Part shown: positions 34,743-44,162 of the stretch, piece after piece
How the letters are laid out: the number at the start of each line of letters is the position of its first letter
Numbering within the stretch: the stretch's first letter is position 1
Assembly: GCA_043777375.1 (NCBI GenBank)
Contig: JAYWHX010000027.1
Location: 4,315 to 68,314 of the forward strand
Length of the DNA stretch: 64,000 nt
Origin: TH-plancto1 sp043777375
Lineage (GTDB): Bacteria > Planctomycetota > Planctomycetia > Planctomycetales > Planctomycetaceae
Reading direction: 5' to 3'
Notes under the pieces: model-generated
What the model was told of the DNA's origin: nothing
Seen by the model: only the letters and a program-made list of their open reading frames with translations
The model's database searches: none
Translations under genes and position numbers: made by a program

Positions 34743-37007
34743 TCAAATCCCCCGGACGCAGTCGACGTAATACTTCCGCTTCCCATTCGCCTCTTCCACC
34801 AGACCGTGGATGTCGGTGTCGAACCCCGGGAACTTCTCGTTGAACATGCGGGCGAATTGCAGGTACTCGACGATCGTCTTGTTGAACCGTTCGCCGGGGA
34901 TCAGCAGGGGGATGCCTGGCGGATACGGGGTCAGCAGCACAGCTGTGACGCGGCCTTCGAGTTTGTCGATCTCGACGCGATCAAGTTCGCGGTGGGCCAT
35001 CATGTCGAAGGCATCCGACGGCTTCATCGCGGGCTGCATGGCGGAGGTATACATCTCGGTCGTGACGCGGGCGACATCGTGCTTCTTATACGTGTCGTGA
35101 ATCTGCTGGGAGAGATCCTTCAGGCCGATTCCCTCGTAGCGCGGGTACTCCTTGCAGAAGTCGGGCAGGATGCGCCACAGCGGCATGTTCTTGTCGTAGT
35201 CGTCCTTGAACTGTTGCAGGGCGCTCACGAGGGTGTTCCAGCGGCCCTTCGTGATGCCGATGGTGAACATGATGAAGAACGAGTAGAGGCCCGTCTTCTC
35301 GACGATGACCCCATGCTCGGCCAGATAGCGAGTCACGATTGACGCCGGGATGCCGGTCTCGGCGAAGTCGCCGCGGACATTCAGGCCGGGGGTGATCAGC
35401 GTCGCCTTGATCGGGTCGAGCATGTTGAAGCCCGGCGCGATGTCGCCGAACCCGTGCCAGTCCTCGTCGGCCCCCAGCATCCAGTCGGCCTGCTCGCCGA
35501 TTCCATCCTCGGCCAGCTTGTCCGGTCCCCAGACCTTGAACCACCAGCCAGCGCCCCACTCGTCGTCAACCTTCCGCATCGCGCGGCGGAAGTTGATCGC
35601 CTCCATGATCGATTCTTCGACCAGGGCCGTCCCGCCCGGCGGTTCCATCATCGCAGCTGCCACGTCGCACGACGCGATGATCGCGTACTGCGGCGAGGTC
35701 GACGTGTGCATCAGATAGGCTTCATTGAAGATGTTGCGGTCGAGCTTTTGCGTCTCGGATTCTCGCACCAGAATCTGCGATGCCTGCGAAATCCCGGCGA
35801 GCAGTTTATGCGTGGAGTGGGTCGCGAAGATCATCGACTCTTTCGGTCGCGGGCGATCGGCCCCGATGGCGTGCATGTCGCGATAGAACGTGTGGAACGT
35901 CGCATGCGGCAGCCACGCCTCGTCAAAGTGCAGCGTGCCGATCTTGCCATCGAGCAGCTCTTTCAACATCTCGACGTTGTAGATGATGCCGTCGTAGGTG
36001 CTCTGCGTGATCGTCAGGATGCGCGGCTTCCGCTCCGGGTGCCGCTTCTGAGCGGCAGCTGCGAAGGGATTGGCGTCGATCTTCTTCTGAATCGATTCGG
36101 GAGTGAACTCCGAGAGCGGAATCGGTCCGATGATCCCGAGGTGATTACGAGTCGGCATCAGGAAGACCGGGACCGCCCCGGTCATGATGATCGAGTGCAG
36201 GATCGACTTGTGGCAGTTGCGGTCGACGACCACGATGTCGCCCGACGCCACCGTGGAGTGCCAGACCATCTTGTTCGAGGTCGACGTGCCGTTGGTCACG
36301 AAGTAGCAGTGATCCGCGCTGAAGATGCGGGCCGCGTTCCGTTCCGAGGCCGCGACGGGGCCGGTGTGGTCGAGCAGCTGGCCAAGTTCTTCGACCGCGT
36401 TGCACACGTCAGCCCGCAGCATGTTCTCGCCAAAGAACTGGTGAAACATCTGCCCAACGGGACTCTTCAGGAACGCCACGCCGCCCGAGTGACCGGGGCA
36501 GTGCCAGGAGTACGACCCGTCCTGGGCATAGTGAATCAGCGCCCGGAAGAACGGCGGGGCAAGGCCATCGGTATAGGCCTTCGCCTCGCGAATGATGTGC
36601 CGGGCCACGAACTCCGGCGTGTCCTCGAACATATGAATGAAGCCGTGCAGCTCCCGCAGAATGTCATTCGGGATATGGCTGGAGGTCCGCGTCTCCCCGT
36701 ACAGATAGATCGGGATGTGCGTATTCTTGAAGCGGATTTCCTGAATGAACCCGCGCAGGTTGTTGATCGCCTTTTCCGGGTCGCGTCCCTCGCCGTTGGT
36801 CAGTTCCTCATCATCGATGGAGAGGATGAACGCCGAGGCACGGCTCTGTTGCTGAGCAAACTGAGACAGGTCGCCATAGCTGGTCGCGCCGAGGATCTCC
36901 ATCCCCTCGTCTTCGATGGCCTTGGCCAGCGCGCGAATCCCCGAACCCGATGTGTTTTCTGTACGAAAGTCTTCGTCAATGATGACGACCGGAAAGCGAA
37001 ACTTCAT
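34743..37007 (-). CDS. Orn/Lys/Arg decarboxylase (AdiA/LdcC-type)
   Basis: 754 residues, the full size of inducible PLP amino-acid decarboxylases. The N-terminal flavodoxin-like wing domain (FPVVIIDEDF, IYLYGETRTS) precedes the PLP domain: SWHCPGHSGGVAFLKSP, NGTSTSNKMVWHS, DRNCHKSILHS, TLHFDEAWLPHATF and the PLP lysine in ATHSTHKLLAGISQAS. The C-terminal part includes TPYPPGIPLLIPGE. Overall layout favours arginine decarboxylase (agmatine and polyamine synthesis or acid resistance), but lysine cannot be excluded. Single gene; no antiporter is adjacent. Confidence 0.9.
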   Translation of the reverse strand: MKFRFPVVIIDEDFRTENTSGSGIRALAKAIEDEGMEILGATSYGDLSQFAQQQSRASAFILSIDDEELTNGEGRDPEKAINNLRGFIQEIRFKNTHIPIYLYGETRTSSHIPNDILRELHGFIHMFEDTPEFVARHIIREAKAYTDGLAPPFFRALIHYAQDGSYSWHCPGHSGGVAFLKSPVGQMFHQFFGENMLRADVCNAVEELGQLLDHTGPVAASERNAARIFSADHCYFVTNGTSTSNKMVWHSTVASGDIVVVDRNCHKSILHSIIMTGAVPVFLMPTRNHLGIIGPIPLSEFTPESIQKKIDANPFAAAAQKRHPERKPRILTITQSTYDGIIYNVEMLKELLDGKIGTLHFDEAWLPHATFHTFYRDMHAIGADRPRPKESMIFATHSTHKLLAGISQASQILVRESETQKLDRNIFNEAYLMHTSTSPQYAIIASCDVAAAMMEPPGGTALVEESIMEAINFRRAMRKVDDEWGAGWWFKVWGPDKLAEDGIGEQADWMLGADEDWHGFGDIAPGFNMLDPIKATLITPGLNVRGDFAETGIPASIVTRYLAEHGVIVEKTGLYSFFIMFTIGITKGRWNTLVSALQQFKDDYDKNMPLWRILPDFCKEYPRYEGIGLKDLSQQIHDTYKKHDVARVTTEMYTSAMQPAMKPSDAFDMMAHRELDRVEIDKLEGRVTAVLLTPYPPGIPLLIPGERFNKTIVEYLQFARMFNEKFPGFDTDIHGLVEEANGKRKYYVDCVRGI

Positions 37008-37236
37008 GGGGTCTAACGCTCCATCGGGTGGGGACGGCAGGGCGAGCGTCCGGCGTCAGCCGGATGGTTTCTGGTCGGGCAACAGCCTCAGCTGTCGCCG
37101 ACCGAGATCGCTCACACACCGTGTAGGGCGGAAGACTACCAGCGATGCCGGGTCCGATGCCAGTATCAGCGGGGCGGGGCGCGGAGAAAAGTTGGCGAAG
37201 GTCCGGCATGGTTCGATGGCTTCGGTCCATACGACA

Positions 37237-37373
37237 TGGTTCTCAACAACCTCCCGTTTCTGAGGAGGTGTATGAACAGAAGCCCGCGATGGAAACGAAG
37301 GTTCAGTTCGAAGTTTCCTCATTGCCTTTGTTGCCTGCTGTTCAAAATCAATTCGTGAAGTTGTTTCGGACCA
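37237..37373 (-). mobile_element. 137-bp MITE-like palindromic element, copy 2 (inverted)
   Basis: Its minus strand begins tggtccgaaacaacttca and continues like copy 1 at 28358-28495; the two ends of this copy are tggtccgaaacaac and tggttctcaacaac. It lies upstream of the decarboxylase gene, separated from it by sequence containing a 'cggcgtcagccgg' hairpin (37050-37063). Nothing coding is inside it. Confidence 0.7.
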
Positions 37374-37848
37374 GTTTCCAGAGTGTCATTCGTTGATTCA
37401 CGGGCACTCACCGAGTTGCAATTGGGTGCTGAGTCTTCCCAGATCTTCTCGACTCATGAGTGACGAGGAGATTCATTCGGGTTGAGGTGAATCAACTTAG
37501 AACCAATCGAGTGCCTCAATCGTCGTCGAGCCACTTTGTGGGGAACTCGCCCAATTCCGGACCGCAAGTTTCTGCCAACAAAACAGCAGTCGTTGGGGAT
37601 TAAGTGGCAGCCACATAGGCAAAACACTGGCCGCCGTAAAACCTGTCGGAAAAATCGTAAATAACGTCACCACCGGATTGACTGGCGGAATCTGCCGCCG
37701 TAAATTCACGCCAGTGGGTTTCACGCCCACAACGCTCTTTGAAATCTGGTTCAATGTGGGTTTCAGGCCCAATTCCAGTCAGTCACGGGTTCACAGGTGC
37801 GAAGTCTCAACACTTCGCGAAACAGCCTTTTGATCGTGTTCCTCCGGC
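37374..37848. other. Gene-free interval upstream of mraZ with GTGGG repeats
   Basis: No convincing gene. Two copies of gtgggtttca followed by (c/g)gccca occur around 37,711-37,727 and 37,755-37,771, about 43 bases apart. MraZ is known to bind TGGG-type direct repeats in its own promoter, so an autoregulatory role is conceivable. The same motif also looks like a generic dispersed repeat. Confidence 0.35.
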
Positions 37849-38337
37849 ATGCCAGCAACACCCGAAACATTCATCACTGGGGAGATCAAGCGAACGCTCG
37901 ATGAGCGGTTCCGCCTGACCTTGCCAGCGGAGTTTGCGGCGGCCATCACGGACGAAGCGGGGAATACGATCATCGCGAAGGAACGCTATGGCTGCCTGAG
38001 CCTGTGGCGTGCCAGTGACTGGCAACAGCGGATCAACGACGGAGTCGCACTGATCCGCCAAAAGATTCAGATGGGCAAGATGGAGCAGAAGTGGAGCGAG
38101 GTACAACGCCTTGGTCGACTGCTCTCCACCCGGTCTCAAGAGACGCAGCTGGCCAATCGGTCGCGGCTCCTGATCCCCGAGGGCTTTCGCGAATTCCTGG
38201 ATGTCGACAAGAACCAGGACGTGATGGTTGTCGGTGCGGTCGTCTGTGTCGAGGTCTGGAACCCCAAAGCGTGGATGGAGCAACTGCGACAGGATATGCC
38301 GGACTTTGGTCCGCTGTTTAAGAGCCTCACGGATTGA
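37849..38337 (+). CDS. mraZ: MraZ transcriptional regulator, outside any dcw cluster
   Basis: 162 residues with two SpoVT/AbrB-like halves: ITGEIKRTLDERFRLTLPAEFAA (first DxxxR box) and STRSQETQLANRSRLLIPEGFREFL (second). MraZ usually sits first in the division/cell-wall cluster and represses it. Here no mraW/rsmH, ftsL, ftsI or mur gene follows: an intrinsic terminator comes about 76 bases after the stop. Planctomycetes divide without FtsZ and have lost most of that cluster, so the regulatory target here is unknown. Confidence 0.9.
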   Translation: MPATPETFITGEIKRTLDERFRLTLPAEFAAAITDEAGNTIIAKERYGCLSLWRASDWQQRINDGVALIRQKIQMGKMEQKWSEVQRLGRLLSTRSQETQLANRSRLLIPEGFREFLDVDKNQDVMVVGAVVCVEVWNPKAWMEQLRQDMPDFGPLFKSLTD

Positions 38338-38412
38338 GGCACGAACGCGGCGTCGGGCGGTTCAAGGATTGGAATAACGGGCGGCGTCAGCACACGGATG
38401 GTGCTGCGACCC

Positions 38413-38448
38413 ACGGATGCGAAAGCGGCCTGGCGCTCTCCGTTTTTT
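38413..38448 (+). terminator. Probable terminator of mraZ
   Basis: A stem acgga/tccgt (38413-38417, 38439-38443), interrupted by an internal loop, carries an inner agcg/cgct stem (38424-38427, 38434-38437) and runs into TTTTTT at 38443-38448. Confidence 0.55.
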
Positions 38449-38506
38449 CAATCGTCGCAGTCTCCACCCACACCAGATTTTCAGTCAGCGTATTGCTGAT
38501 CAACTG

Positions 38507-38639
38507 GCACGCCTGAGAACAGTGAACGACGCGGATCACTCAGTAACTCCATTCGGGTCCCCACAACTCGTTTGGTGCATGGACGGCACAGGGCAAGGAC
38601 GCTCACCGCATCGGTCGCTCTCTCAGGCGTGCATTTTTT
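38507..38639 (+). ncRNA. Candidate structured small RNA (closing stem plus T-run)
   Basis: gcacgcctgaga (38507-38518) and its exact complement (38621-38632) enclose about 100 bases and are followed by TTTTTT (38634-38639). Inside, cgacgcgg and ccgcatcg extend the closing stem with one mismatch, and agtga/tcact and gtgc/gcac form smaller hairpins. It lies between the mraZ terminator and the convergent cpaF gene. A 6S-like long-range hairpin is one possibility. No clear promoter was found. Confidence 0.35.
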
Positions 38640-38677
38640 GGTTGTGCGATAATCATTCTTCGATATCAGAGTGAGTC

Positions 38678-39829
38678 CTATTCCAGCCCCCACGCCGCTC
38701 GAGATAATGCCGCAGCGGCTTCCCAGCCTCGATCGACGAGTTCGCTCGCAAAGCTGGCGACTTGTCCGGTCTGTTTGAGAACCGGTTGCGGATGGCCATC
38801 GGAGCGGCGCTCCCACTCGGTCTTGAATATATCGGTCAGCTGGTACTGGTTGTCTTTATCGAGGCCGCGTTGTTCGGCAATACTTACAATGCGGCGTTTG
38901 CCGTCTTCGTTCGAGCGTTCGAGTTGCACGATCAACGAAACCGCTGAGGCAATCTGCACGCGGGCCACGTAGATCGGCACATCGACATCGGACATCAAGG
39001 AAAGCGTTTCCAGCCGCAGCAGTGACTCGCGCGGGCTGGTGGCATGGATGGTCGAGAGGCTGCCCGCGTGGCCACTAATCATCGACTGCACTAGGTCGAG
39101 GGCCTCACCGCCGCGGACTTCGCCGACGATGATCCGGTCGGGTCGCATACGGAGCGATGCCTTAAACAGGTCGCGAATGTCGATGGCCTCGGTCCCGTCC
39201 GCCAGTGCCGGACGCGACTCCAGCGTTAAGCAGTGAGACTGCGCCAATTGCAATTCGGAACTGTCTTCGATGACCACAATTCGCTCAGACTCGGGGATGG
39301 CTCCCGAGAGTGCATTCAGGAACGAAGTCTTTCCGGTGCCGGTGCCGCCCGAGACCAGGATGTTTCGGCGCAAACGAACGGCCAAGGTCAGGAACTCGGC
39401 AGCTGCGGGCGTAATACTACCGAGGCGAATAAAGTCAGGCAGCGAGTAGGCATCGCGCCGGAACTTGCGAATGGTGAGATAGGTTCCTTGCCGCGCACAG
39501 GGCGGCAAGACCGCATGCACGCGCGATCCATCCGGGAGTCGTGCGTCAAGAATCGGGTGTTGAGCATCGACCTCCCGGGCCACGAACTGAGCGATGTTGC
39601 GGACAGCGGATTCGAGGGCGTGCTCACTCTCAAACGAAGATCCCGTCGCGCGCAGCTGCCCGGCTTGTTCGATGTAGATATCGTTCGCCCCGTTGACCAT
39701 AACCTCAGTGACGGAGGGGTCTTCGAGGTATTTTTGGATAGGAGCCAGGAAGAAAGCGAGACTGGTGGAAAAGACGGATTCACGGTCCATGGAGCGGGCT
39801 GCCTGGGAGGTAGAGTGAATGCGATACAT
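38678..39829 (-). CDS. CpaF/TadA/VirB11-type secretion ATPase
   Basis: 383 residues from ATG 39829; an in-frame ATG at 39790 is also possible, and neither has a good ribosome site. Family features: the N-terminal LAPIQKYLEDPSVTEVMVNGANDIYIE, Walker A SGGTGTGKTSFLNALSG, the Asp box VVIEDSSELQL, Walker B RMRPDRIIVGEVRGGEALDLVQSM and the His box SGHAGSLSTIHATSP. These hexameric ATPases drive Tad pili or type II/IV secretion. No pilin, TadB/C or secretin gene is next to it, so it is an orphan. Its partners must lie elsewhere. Confidence 0.92.
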   Translation of the reverse strand: MYRIHSTSQAARSMDRESVFSTSLAFFLAPIQKYLEDPSVTEVMVNGANDIYIEQAGQLRATGSSFESEHALESAVRNIAQFVAREVDAQHPILDARLPDGSRVHAVLPPCARQGTYLTIRKFRRDAYSLPDFIRLGSITPAAAEFLTLAVRLRRNILVSGGTGTGKTSFLNALSGAIPESERIVVIEDSSELQLAQSHCLTLESRPALADGTEAIDIRDLFKASLRMRPDRIIVGEVRGGEALDLVQSMISGHAGSLSTIHATSPRESLLRLETLSLMSDVDVPIYVARVQIASAVSLIVQLERSNEDGKRRIVSIAEQRGLDKDNQYQLTDIFKTEWERRSDGHPQPVLKQTGQVASFASELVDRGWEAAAALSRAAWGLE

Positions 39830-40087
39830 GATCGAGAGGAGGGATGAGAAGCGACGCAGGTCTACCCTTAAATATAGGGTTATTCCCGGCGAGGTCGGCA
39901 TACGACTATGACATAGTACCGGAGCCATTTGCGGTTTCGCACGGGAATCGGTCACTCGACACGTCTCAACTCGATTTACAGTCTGACGCAACAAACTTGA
40001 CAAGTCCATTCCGCGTCACCACTCTGCGATCGGTCTCTATCGCACCTCGGCTGACAGATACCGATTCGCCAACTCGTGAGAAAGCAT

Positions 40088-40642
40088 ATGGACTGGTTCT
40101 TCTGGAAAAAGTCGTCGGTCAGAAATCGCTTAGCGGCTGCCGTCTGTCAAGATGTCACAGAAGCGTATGCACGATTTGTTGCCGCGCGGGGGAGTGACAC
40201 AATCAACGCCCTTGCGCTCTGCTCAGTGGATGATGCAGTTTCGCCGTACATCGTAGGGGCCACGTTGGAGGAGGGCATCGGCCCGATTGGTACTTGGCCT
40301 GACGGGAGTGTTTACGGTCCTTTGGATGCATTTCCAGCTGACTGGTCGTGGAGCGATGAAGGTCGACGGTATCGCTACGAAGCAATCATCAATGAAATGC
40401 TCAAACACCAACCCAATTCCTTCACGGAACATGGCCGCGACATCTTTGAAGGCATCGTAGAAGGATTGAAGAAATTCGACGCAAACGGTCGCTTCAAGGG
40501 AAAGCTTCCGCGTGACCAAATGTTGTTGGTGTTATGGATCAATGATCCTTCCGAGCACAATGCAAAAGCGATGGTCAAGTGGGTGGGGCAAATGAATCCC
40601 ATACCGGTTGCGAAGTGGTTCATAGGCGTCTTTTCGTACTGA
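40088..40642 (+). CDS. DUF4303-like protein
   Basis: 184 residues from ATG 40088 (gagaaag upstream). The stretch DTINALALCSVDDAVSPYIVGATLEEGI and the later YRYEAIINEMLKHQP resemble DUF4303 proteins, a SUKH/SMI1-neighbouring family sometimes seen as immunity proteins of contact-dependent toxins. No toxin gene is adjacent and no signal peptide is present. Family match is by eye and moderate; function unknown. Confidence 0.55.
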   Translation: MDWFFWKKSSVRNRLAAAVCQDVTEAYARFVAARGSDTINALALCSVDDAVSPYIVGATLEEGIGPIGTWPDGSVYGPLDAFPADWSWSDEGRRYRYEAIINEMLKHQPNSFTEHGRDIFEGIVEGLKKFDANGRFKGKLPRDQMLLVLWINDPSEHNAKAMVKWVGQMNPIPVAKWFIGVFSY

Positions 40643-40670
40643 GTGTGGCAGAAGGCGATACACTCCCACA

Positions 40671-40803
40671 CGTGTCTGGCCAGTTTTTATGGCACTGAAC
40701 AGTCTGACGAAATGAACGAGAGCTCCCGACGAAGCCACAGCGCTGGCGCAGCGGGCTGGAGGTGAGGCATTCTCATCGGTGCCATAAAATCTGGCCGCAC
40801 ACC
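40671..40803. mobile_element. 133-bp element with 29-bp terminal inverted repeats
   Basis: Left arm 40671-40699 (core ggccagtttttatggcac) and right arm 40775-40803 (core gtgccataaaatctggcc) are complementary at about 25 of 29 positions. The interior is non-coding. It ends 40 bases before the cobalamin riboswitch. It could be a small non-autonomous element or one large structured repeat; no second copy was noticed in this window. Confidence 0.5.
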
Positions 40804-40842
40804 ACGCCACGCAATCTCCTGCCCTCGTTTGACTCGCTCTGC

Positions 40843-41112
40843 AACGGTGTTAGGATGTGGATGTCTGGGTGCCTGCTGGCTTGTGGCCAGCAGGAGAATA
40901 GGGAAGACGGTGAGAATCCGTCGCGGACCCGCCGCTGTATCCGGGGACAAGCGTCACGAGCGATGAAGCCAGCTGATCTGGTGAGCATCGCAGCCACTGT
41001 GTTCAACATCCTGTTTTCCCACATCGGTTTACCGATCGAGATTGCAGGCGAACATGGGAAGGTGTGACGTGAGGACGATCCGGGAGTCAGAAGACCTGCC
41101 CAGACAGTTACG
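40843..41112 (+). promoter_or_regulatory. Cobalamin (B12) riboswitch
   Basis: Conserved blocks occur in order: the gcctgctggc/gccagcagg hairpin (40871-40893), then gagaatagggaa, ggtgagaatcc (40910-40919) and gacccgccgctgt (40926-40938), and after a structured insertion of about 150 nt the B12 box agaagacctgcc (41089-41100). This is the cobalamin-sensing fold known from btu and cob operons. Here it leads into a DUF1559 prepilin-like gene. The outer ends of the domain are approximate. Confidence 0.9.
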
Positions 41113-41217
41113 AGTTGGCCCTCGCGCGGAAACGTGCGCCGACTGGTCTGTATGGCACTGCGCCTCCTGGATGGGGAGAAGCGGCATACGGCTGCGGCGT
41201 GTACGTCCGGCGTGGGT

Positions 41218-41234
41218 CTCGTTTGACACGAGGA
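41218..41234 (+). promoter_or_regulatory. Hairpin overlapping the DUF1559 ribosome-binding site
   Basis: ctcgt (41218-41222) pairs with acgag (41228-41232), covering part of the GAGGA Shine-Dalgarno (41230-41234) seven bases before the ATG. This is consistent with the upstream riboswitch acting on translation. Confidence 0.45.
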
Positions 41235-41241
41235 TTGTCCC

Positions 41242-42195
<954 letters not shown>

Positions 42196-42210
42196 AAAGG
42201 ACTATCAATC

Positions 42211-42513
42211 ATGCGATGCTTCATCTCAATGCCTCTGATGCTCTGTGGCTTACTCGGGTGTCAACCGGCAGTGCCTCTTCCGACCATGGAGGAACAAATC
42301 GAGCGGGCCGAAACAACCGACTCCGAATACGAGCAGGTTCGTCTGGCTCTCATGTCAGAAGATCCGAAACTGATCATGGACGGCCTGACGGCGATTCAAC
42401 GGAAACCAACAACTTTTGACCTCTATCGCCAGGAAGTGTTGGCTCTCGATGAATCGACGGACCCCCGCATCAAGCGGGAAGTCATCTCAATCCTCAACAG
42501 AATGATGCGATGA
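42211..42513 (+). CDS. Small lipoprotein, operon partner of DUF1559
   Basis: 100 residues. MRCFISMPLMLCGLLGC is a lipoprotein signal with lipobox LLGC, so the mature protein is lipid-anchored at C17. The rest is helical and charged (EEQIERAETTDSEYEQVRLALMSEDPKLIMDGLTA...). It starts 15 bases after the DUF1559 stop and is followed directly by an intrinsic terminator, giving a two-gene riboswitch-controlled unit. I do not recognise the family. Confidence 0.85.
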   Translation: MRCFISMPLMLCGLLGCQPAVPLPTMEEQIERAETTDSEYEQVRLALMSEDPKLIMDGLTAIQRKPTTFDLYRQEVLALDESTDPRIKREVISILNRMMR

Positions 42514-42517
42514 ACCA

Positions 42518-42551
42518 AAGGCCGGTGGGAACTCTCACCGGCCTTCTTATA
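42518..42551 (+). terminator. Terminator of the DUF1559-lipoprotein unit
   Basis: aaggccggtg (42518-42527) pairs with caccggcctt (42536-42545), followed by a T-rich cttatattt. It begins just after the lipoprotein stop codon. Confidence 0.85.
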
Positions 42552-42599
42552 TTTCTGAAGGAGCAACTGATTCGAACATCCCCAGAGGAGAGGTTGTAG

Positions 42600-42740
42600 G
42601 AGTAGTTTTCCGTATTCAGTTGTCAGTGTTTAGTCCCGCAGTTGGCAACCAGTGGACCGACTCTGGCTGATCACTGCCCGCTGATGGCTGACCGCACTTC
42701 CCCACTGACCACTGATCGCTGACAGCGGACAACTTTCCTG
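42600..42740. repeat. Degenerate CAGT/ACTGA-rich tract
   Basis: Many overlapping degenerate copies of cagtggtcagt-like and ctgaccactgatc-like words occur (for example ccactgaccactgatcgctgac). Similar text appears near 11,533 and 48,170-48,240. Non-coding and probably structured or recombinogenic. Confidence 0.5.
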
Positions 42741-42763
42741 CTACAAACCCTTCGTACTCCTCA

Positions 42764-43543
42764 TTGCATCCCCGCGCCGAGGCCGTTGTGGATCTGGCGG
42801 AAATTGCCCTGAAGACTCAGCTGACCCCCGAGGTCGTGCAGCACCGCACGCGGGGAATCTACGATCGCGTCCTGAGCCGGTCGCGGTATTTGCAGTCGGG
42901 GAATTTTCGGTCGATTCACGCGGACGATCTGGCGACGCTGTTCGAGGCGTATGACACCGAGTTTTTTCGAGGGTCGTGCCTGGCTTCGCTGGCAGGTCGA
43001 CGACTTGATTTTCGAGTCTCGACGCGCATGACCAGTGCGGGGGGGAAAACGTTTCAGTATACCCCCCGCGCGAAAGGCGCTCAGAAATGGTTCGAGATCG
43101 CCGTCTCCGCTCCGCTCCTGTTTCAAACGTTTCGTGATGTCAGTCGCCCCGTGACCGTCTGCGGTGTCTCGTGCAAGGACCGACTTGAAGCGCTCCAGCG
43201 GATCTTCGAGCATGAGATGATCCATCTGGTCGAGTTGGTCAGCTGGGCCAATTCCGAATGCAGTGCTCCTCGCTTTCAATCCATTGCCAGTGGGATGTTT
43301 CTGCATCGCGAGCATACCCACAACCTCATCACGCAAAGCGAACGCGCCGCTGTCAAATTCGGCATCGTGGCTGGCAGTCGTGTCAGGTTCGAATACGAAG
43401 GGCGGATCTACACCGGGGTCGTGAATCGCGTCACAAAGCGGGCCACGATTCTGGTCGAGGACCCCACCGGGATGCGGTACTCGGATGGAAAACGCTATGT
43501 CAAATTCTACATCCCGCTGGATCATCTCCAGCCGGTCGGTTAA
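42764..43543 (+). CDS. SprT-like zinc metalloprotease
   Basis: 259 residues if translated from TTG 42764; a GTG at 42788, with gagg upstream, may be the real start. The zinc motif is FEHEMIHLVELVSW (HExxH) with a distal His in LHREHTHNLITQ. The N-terminal ADDLATLFEAYDTEFFRGS segment resembles SprT-like starts. A C-terminal beta-rich domain (GSRVRFEYEGRIYTGVVNRVTKRATILVED) is KOW/SH3-like. SprT/Spartan proteases can act on DNA-protein crosslinks, but the bacterial role is unclear. It begins a four-gene same-strand run. Confidence 0.82.
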   Translation: MHPRAEAVVDLAEIALKTQLTPEVVQHRTRGIYDRVLSRSRYLQSGNFRSIHADDLATLFEAYDTEFFRGSCLASLAGRRLDFRVSTRMTSAGGKTFQYTPRAKGAQKWFEIAVSAPLLFQTFRDVSRPVTVCGVSCKDRLEALQRIFEHEMIHLVELVSWANSECSAPRFQSIASGMFLHREHTHNLITQSERAAVKFGIVAGSRVRFEYEGRIYTGVVNRVTKRATILVEDPTGMRYSDGKRYVKFYIPLDHLQPVG

Positions 43544-43555
43544 GGCTGCGAGCAC

Positions 43556-44128
43556 ATGATTATCGAGGGGGTCGTCACTAGCCTGAACCACGAGGGGGTT
43601 CTGAACATCGCTCCGATGGGGCCCATCGTGGACGAAAGTCTGACGTGGTTCCGTCTGCGACCGTTTCAAACTTCAACCACGTTTCGGAATCTGGATGCGA
43701 CCCGCTGTGGCGTGTTTCATGTGGTCGATGATGTGTTGCTGATTGCGCAGGCTGCACTCAATCGTTTGTCGGATTTGGTTCCCACTCGCGCGGCGGAGAC
43801 AATCGCGGGCCGAGTGTTGGAGTCGGCCTGTCGCTGGTATGAGTTCCGCGTGGAGTCGCTCGATGCCTCGCAAGACCGTTCGGAGATCCAGTGCTCCGTC
43901 TCACACGCGGGAGTGCTGCGGGAGTTCTTCGGGTTCAACCGGGCGAAGCACGCCGTGTTGGAAGCGACGATCCTCGCGACACGCTTGCACCTGATCCCGC
44001 GCGAGCAGATCGCCAGCCAGCTTCGGGACCTGAAGATCATCGTCGACAAGACAGCTGGCCCGCGAGAGTTCGAAGCCTTCGCCCTTGTCGAGGAATTCAT
44101 CAGAGAGCGTCCGGTGTCAACCGACTGA
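43556..44128 (+). CDS. DUF447-family protein
   Basis: 190 residues starting 12 bases after the SprT-like stop. MIIEGVVTSLNHEGVLNIAPMGPIVD and FRLRPFQTSTTFRNLDATRCGVFHVVDDVLLIAQAAL match DUF447, a split-barrel flavin-reductase-like fold known from methanogens, methylotrophs and planctomycetes. There it often accompanies tetrahydromethanopterin C1 genes. A C-terminal helical part (REFFGFNRAKHAVLEATILATRLHLIP) is also typical. No other C1 gene is in the window. Confidence 0.8.
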   Translation: MIIEGVVTSLNHEGVLNIAPMGPIVDESLTWFRLRPFQTSTTFRNLDATRCGVFHVVDDVLLIAQAALNRLSDLVPTRAAETIAGRVLESACRWYEFRVESLDASQDRSEIQCSVSHAGVLREFFGFNRAKHAVLEATILATRLHLIPREQIASQLRDLKIIVDKTAGPREFEAFALVEEFIRERPVSTD

Positions 44129-44162
44129 TTCCCCGCGAAGTTCAACTCTCTGATCCAATTCA

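Noticed and set aside
35454..37016. 520-codon open frame on the plus strand
   Set aside because: Lies entirely antisense to the decarboxylase gene, which has clear PLP motifs; a codon-bias shadow in GC-rich coding DNA.
37497..37772. 91-codon open frame on the minus strand
   Set aside because: Built from GVKPT/GLKPT-type translation of dispersed repeats; no ribosome site or family.
42761..43669. 302-codon open frame on the minus strand
   Set aside because: Antisense to the SprT-like and DUF447 genes, whose motifs are recognisable; this frame has none.
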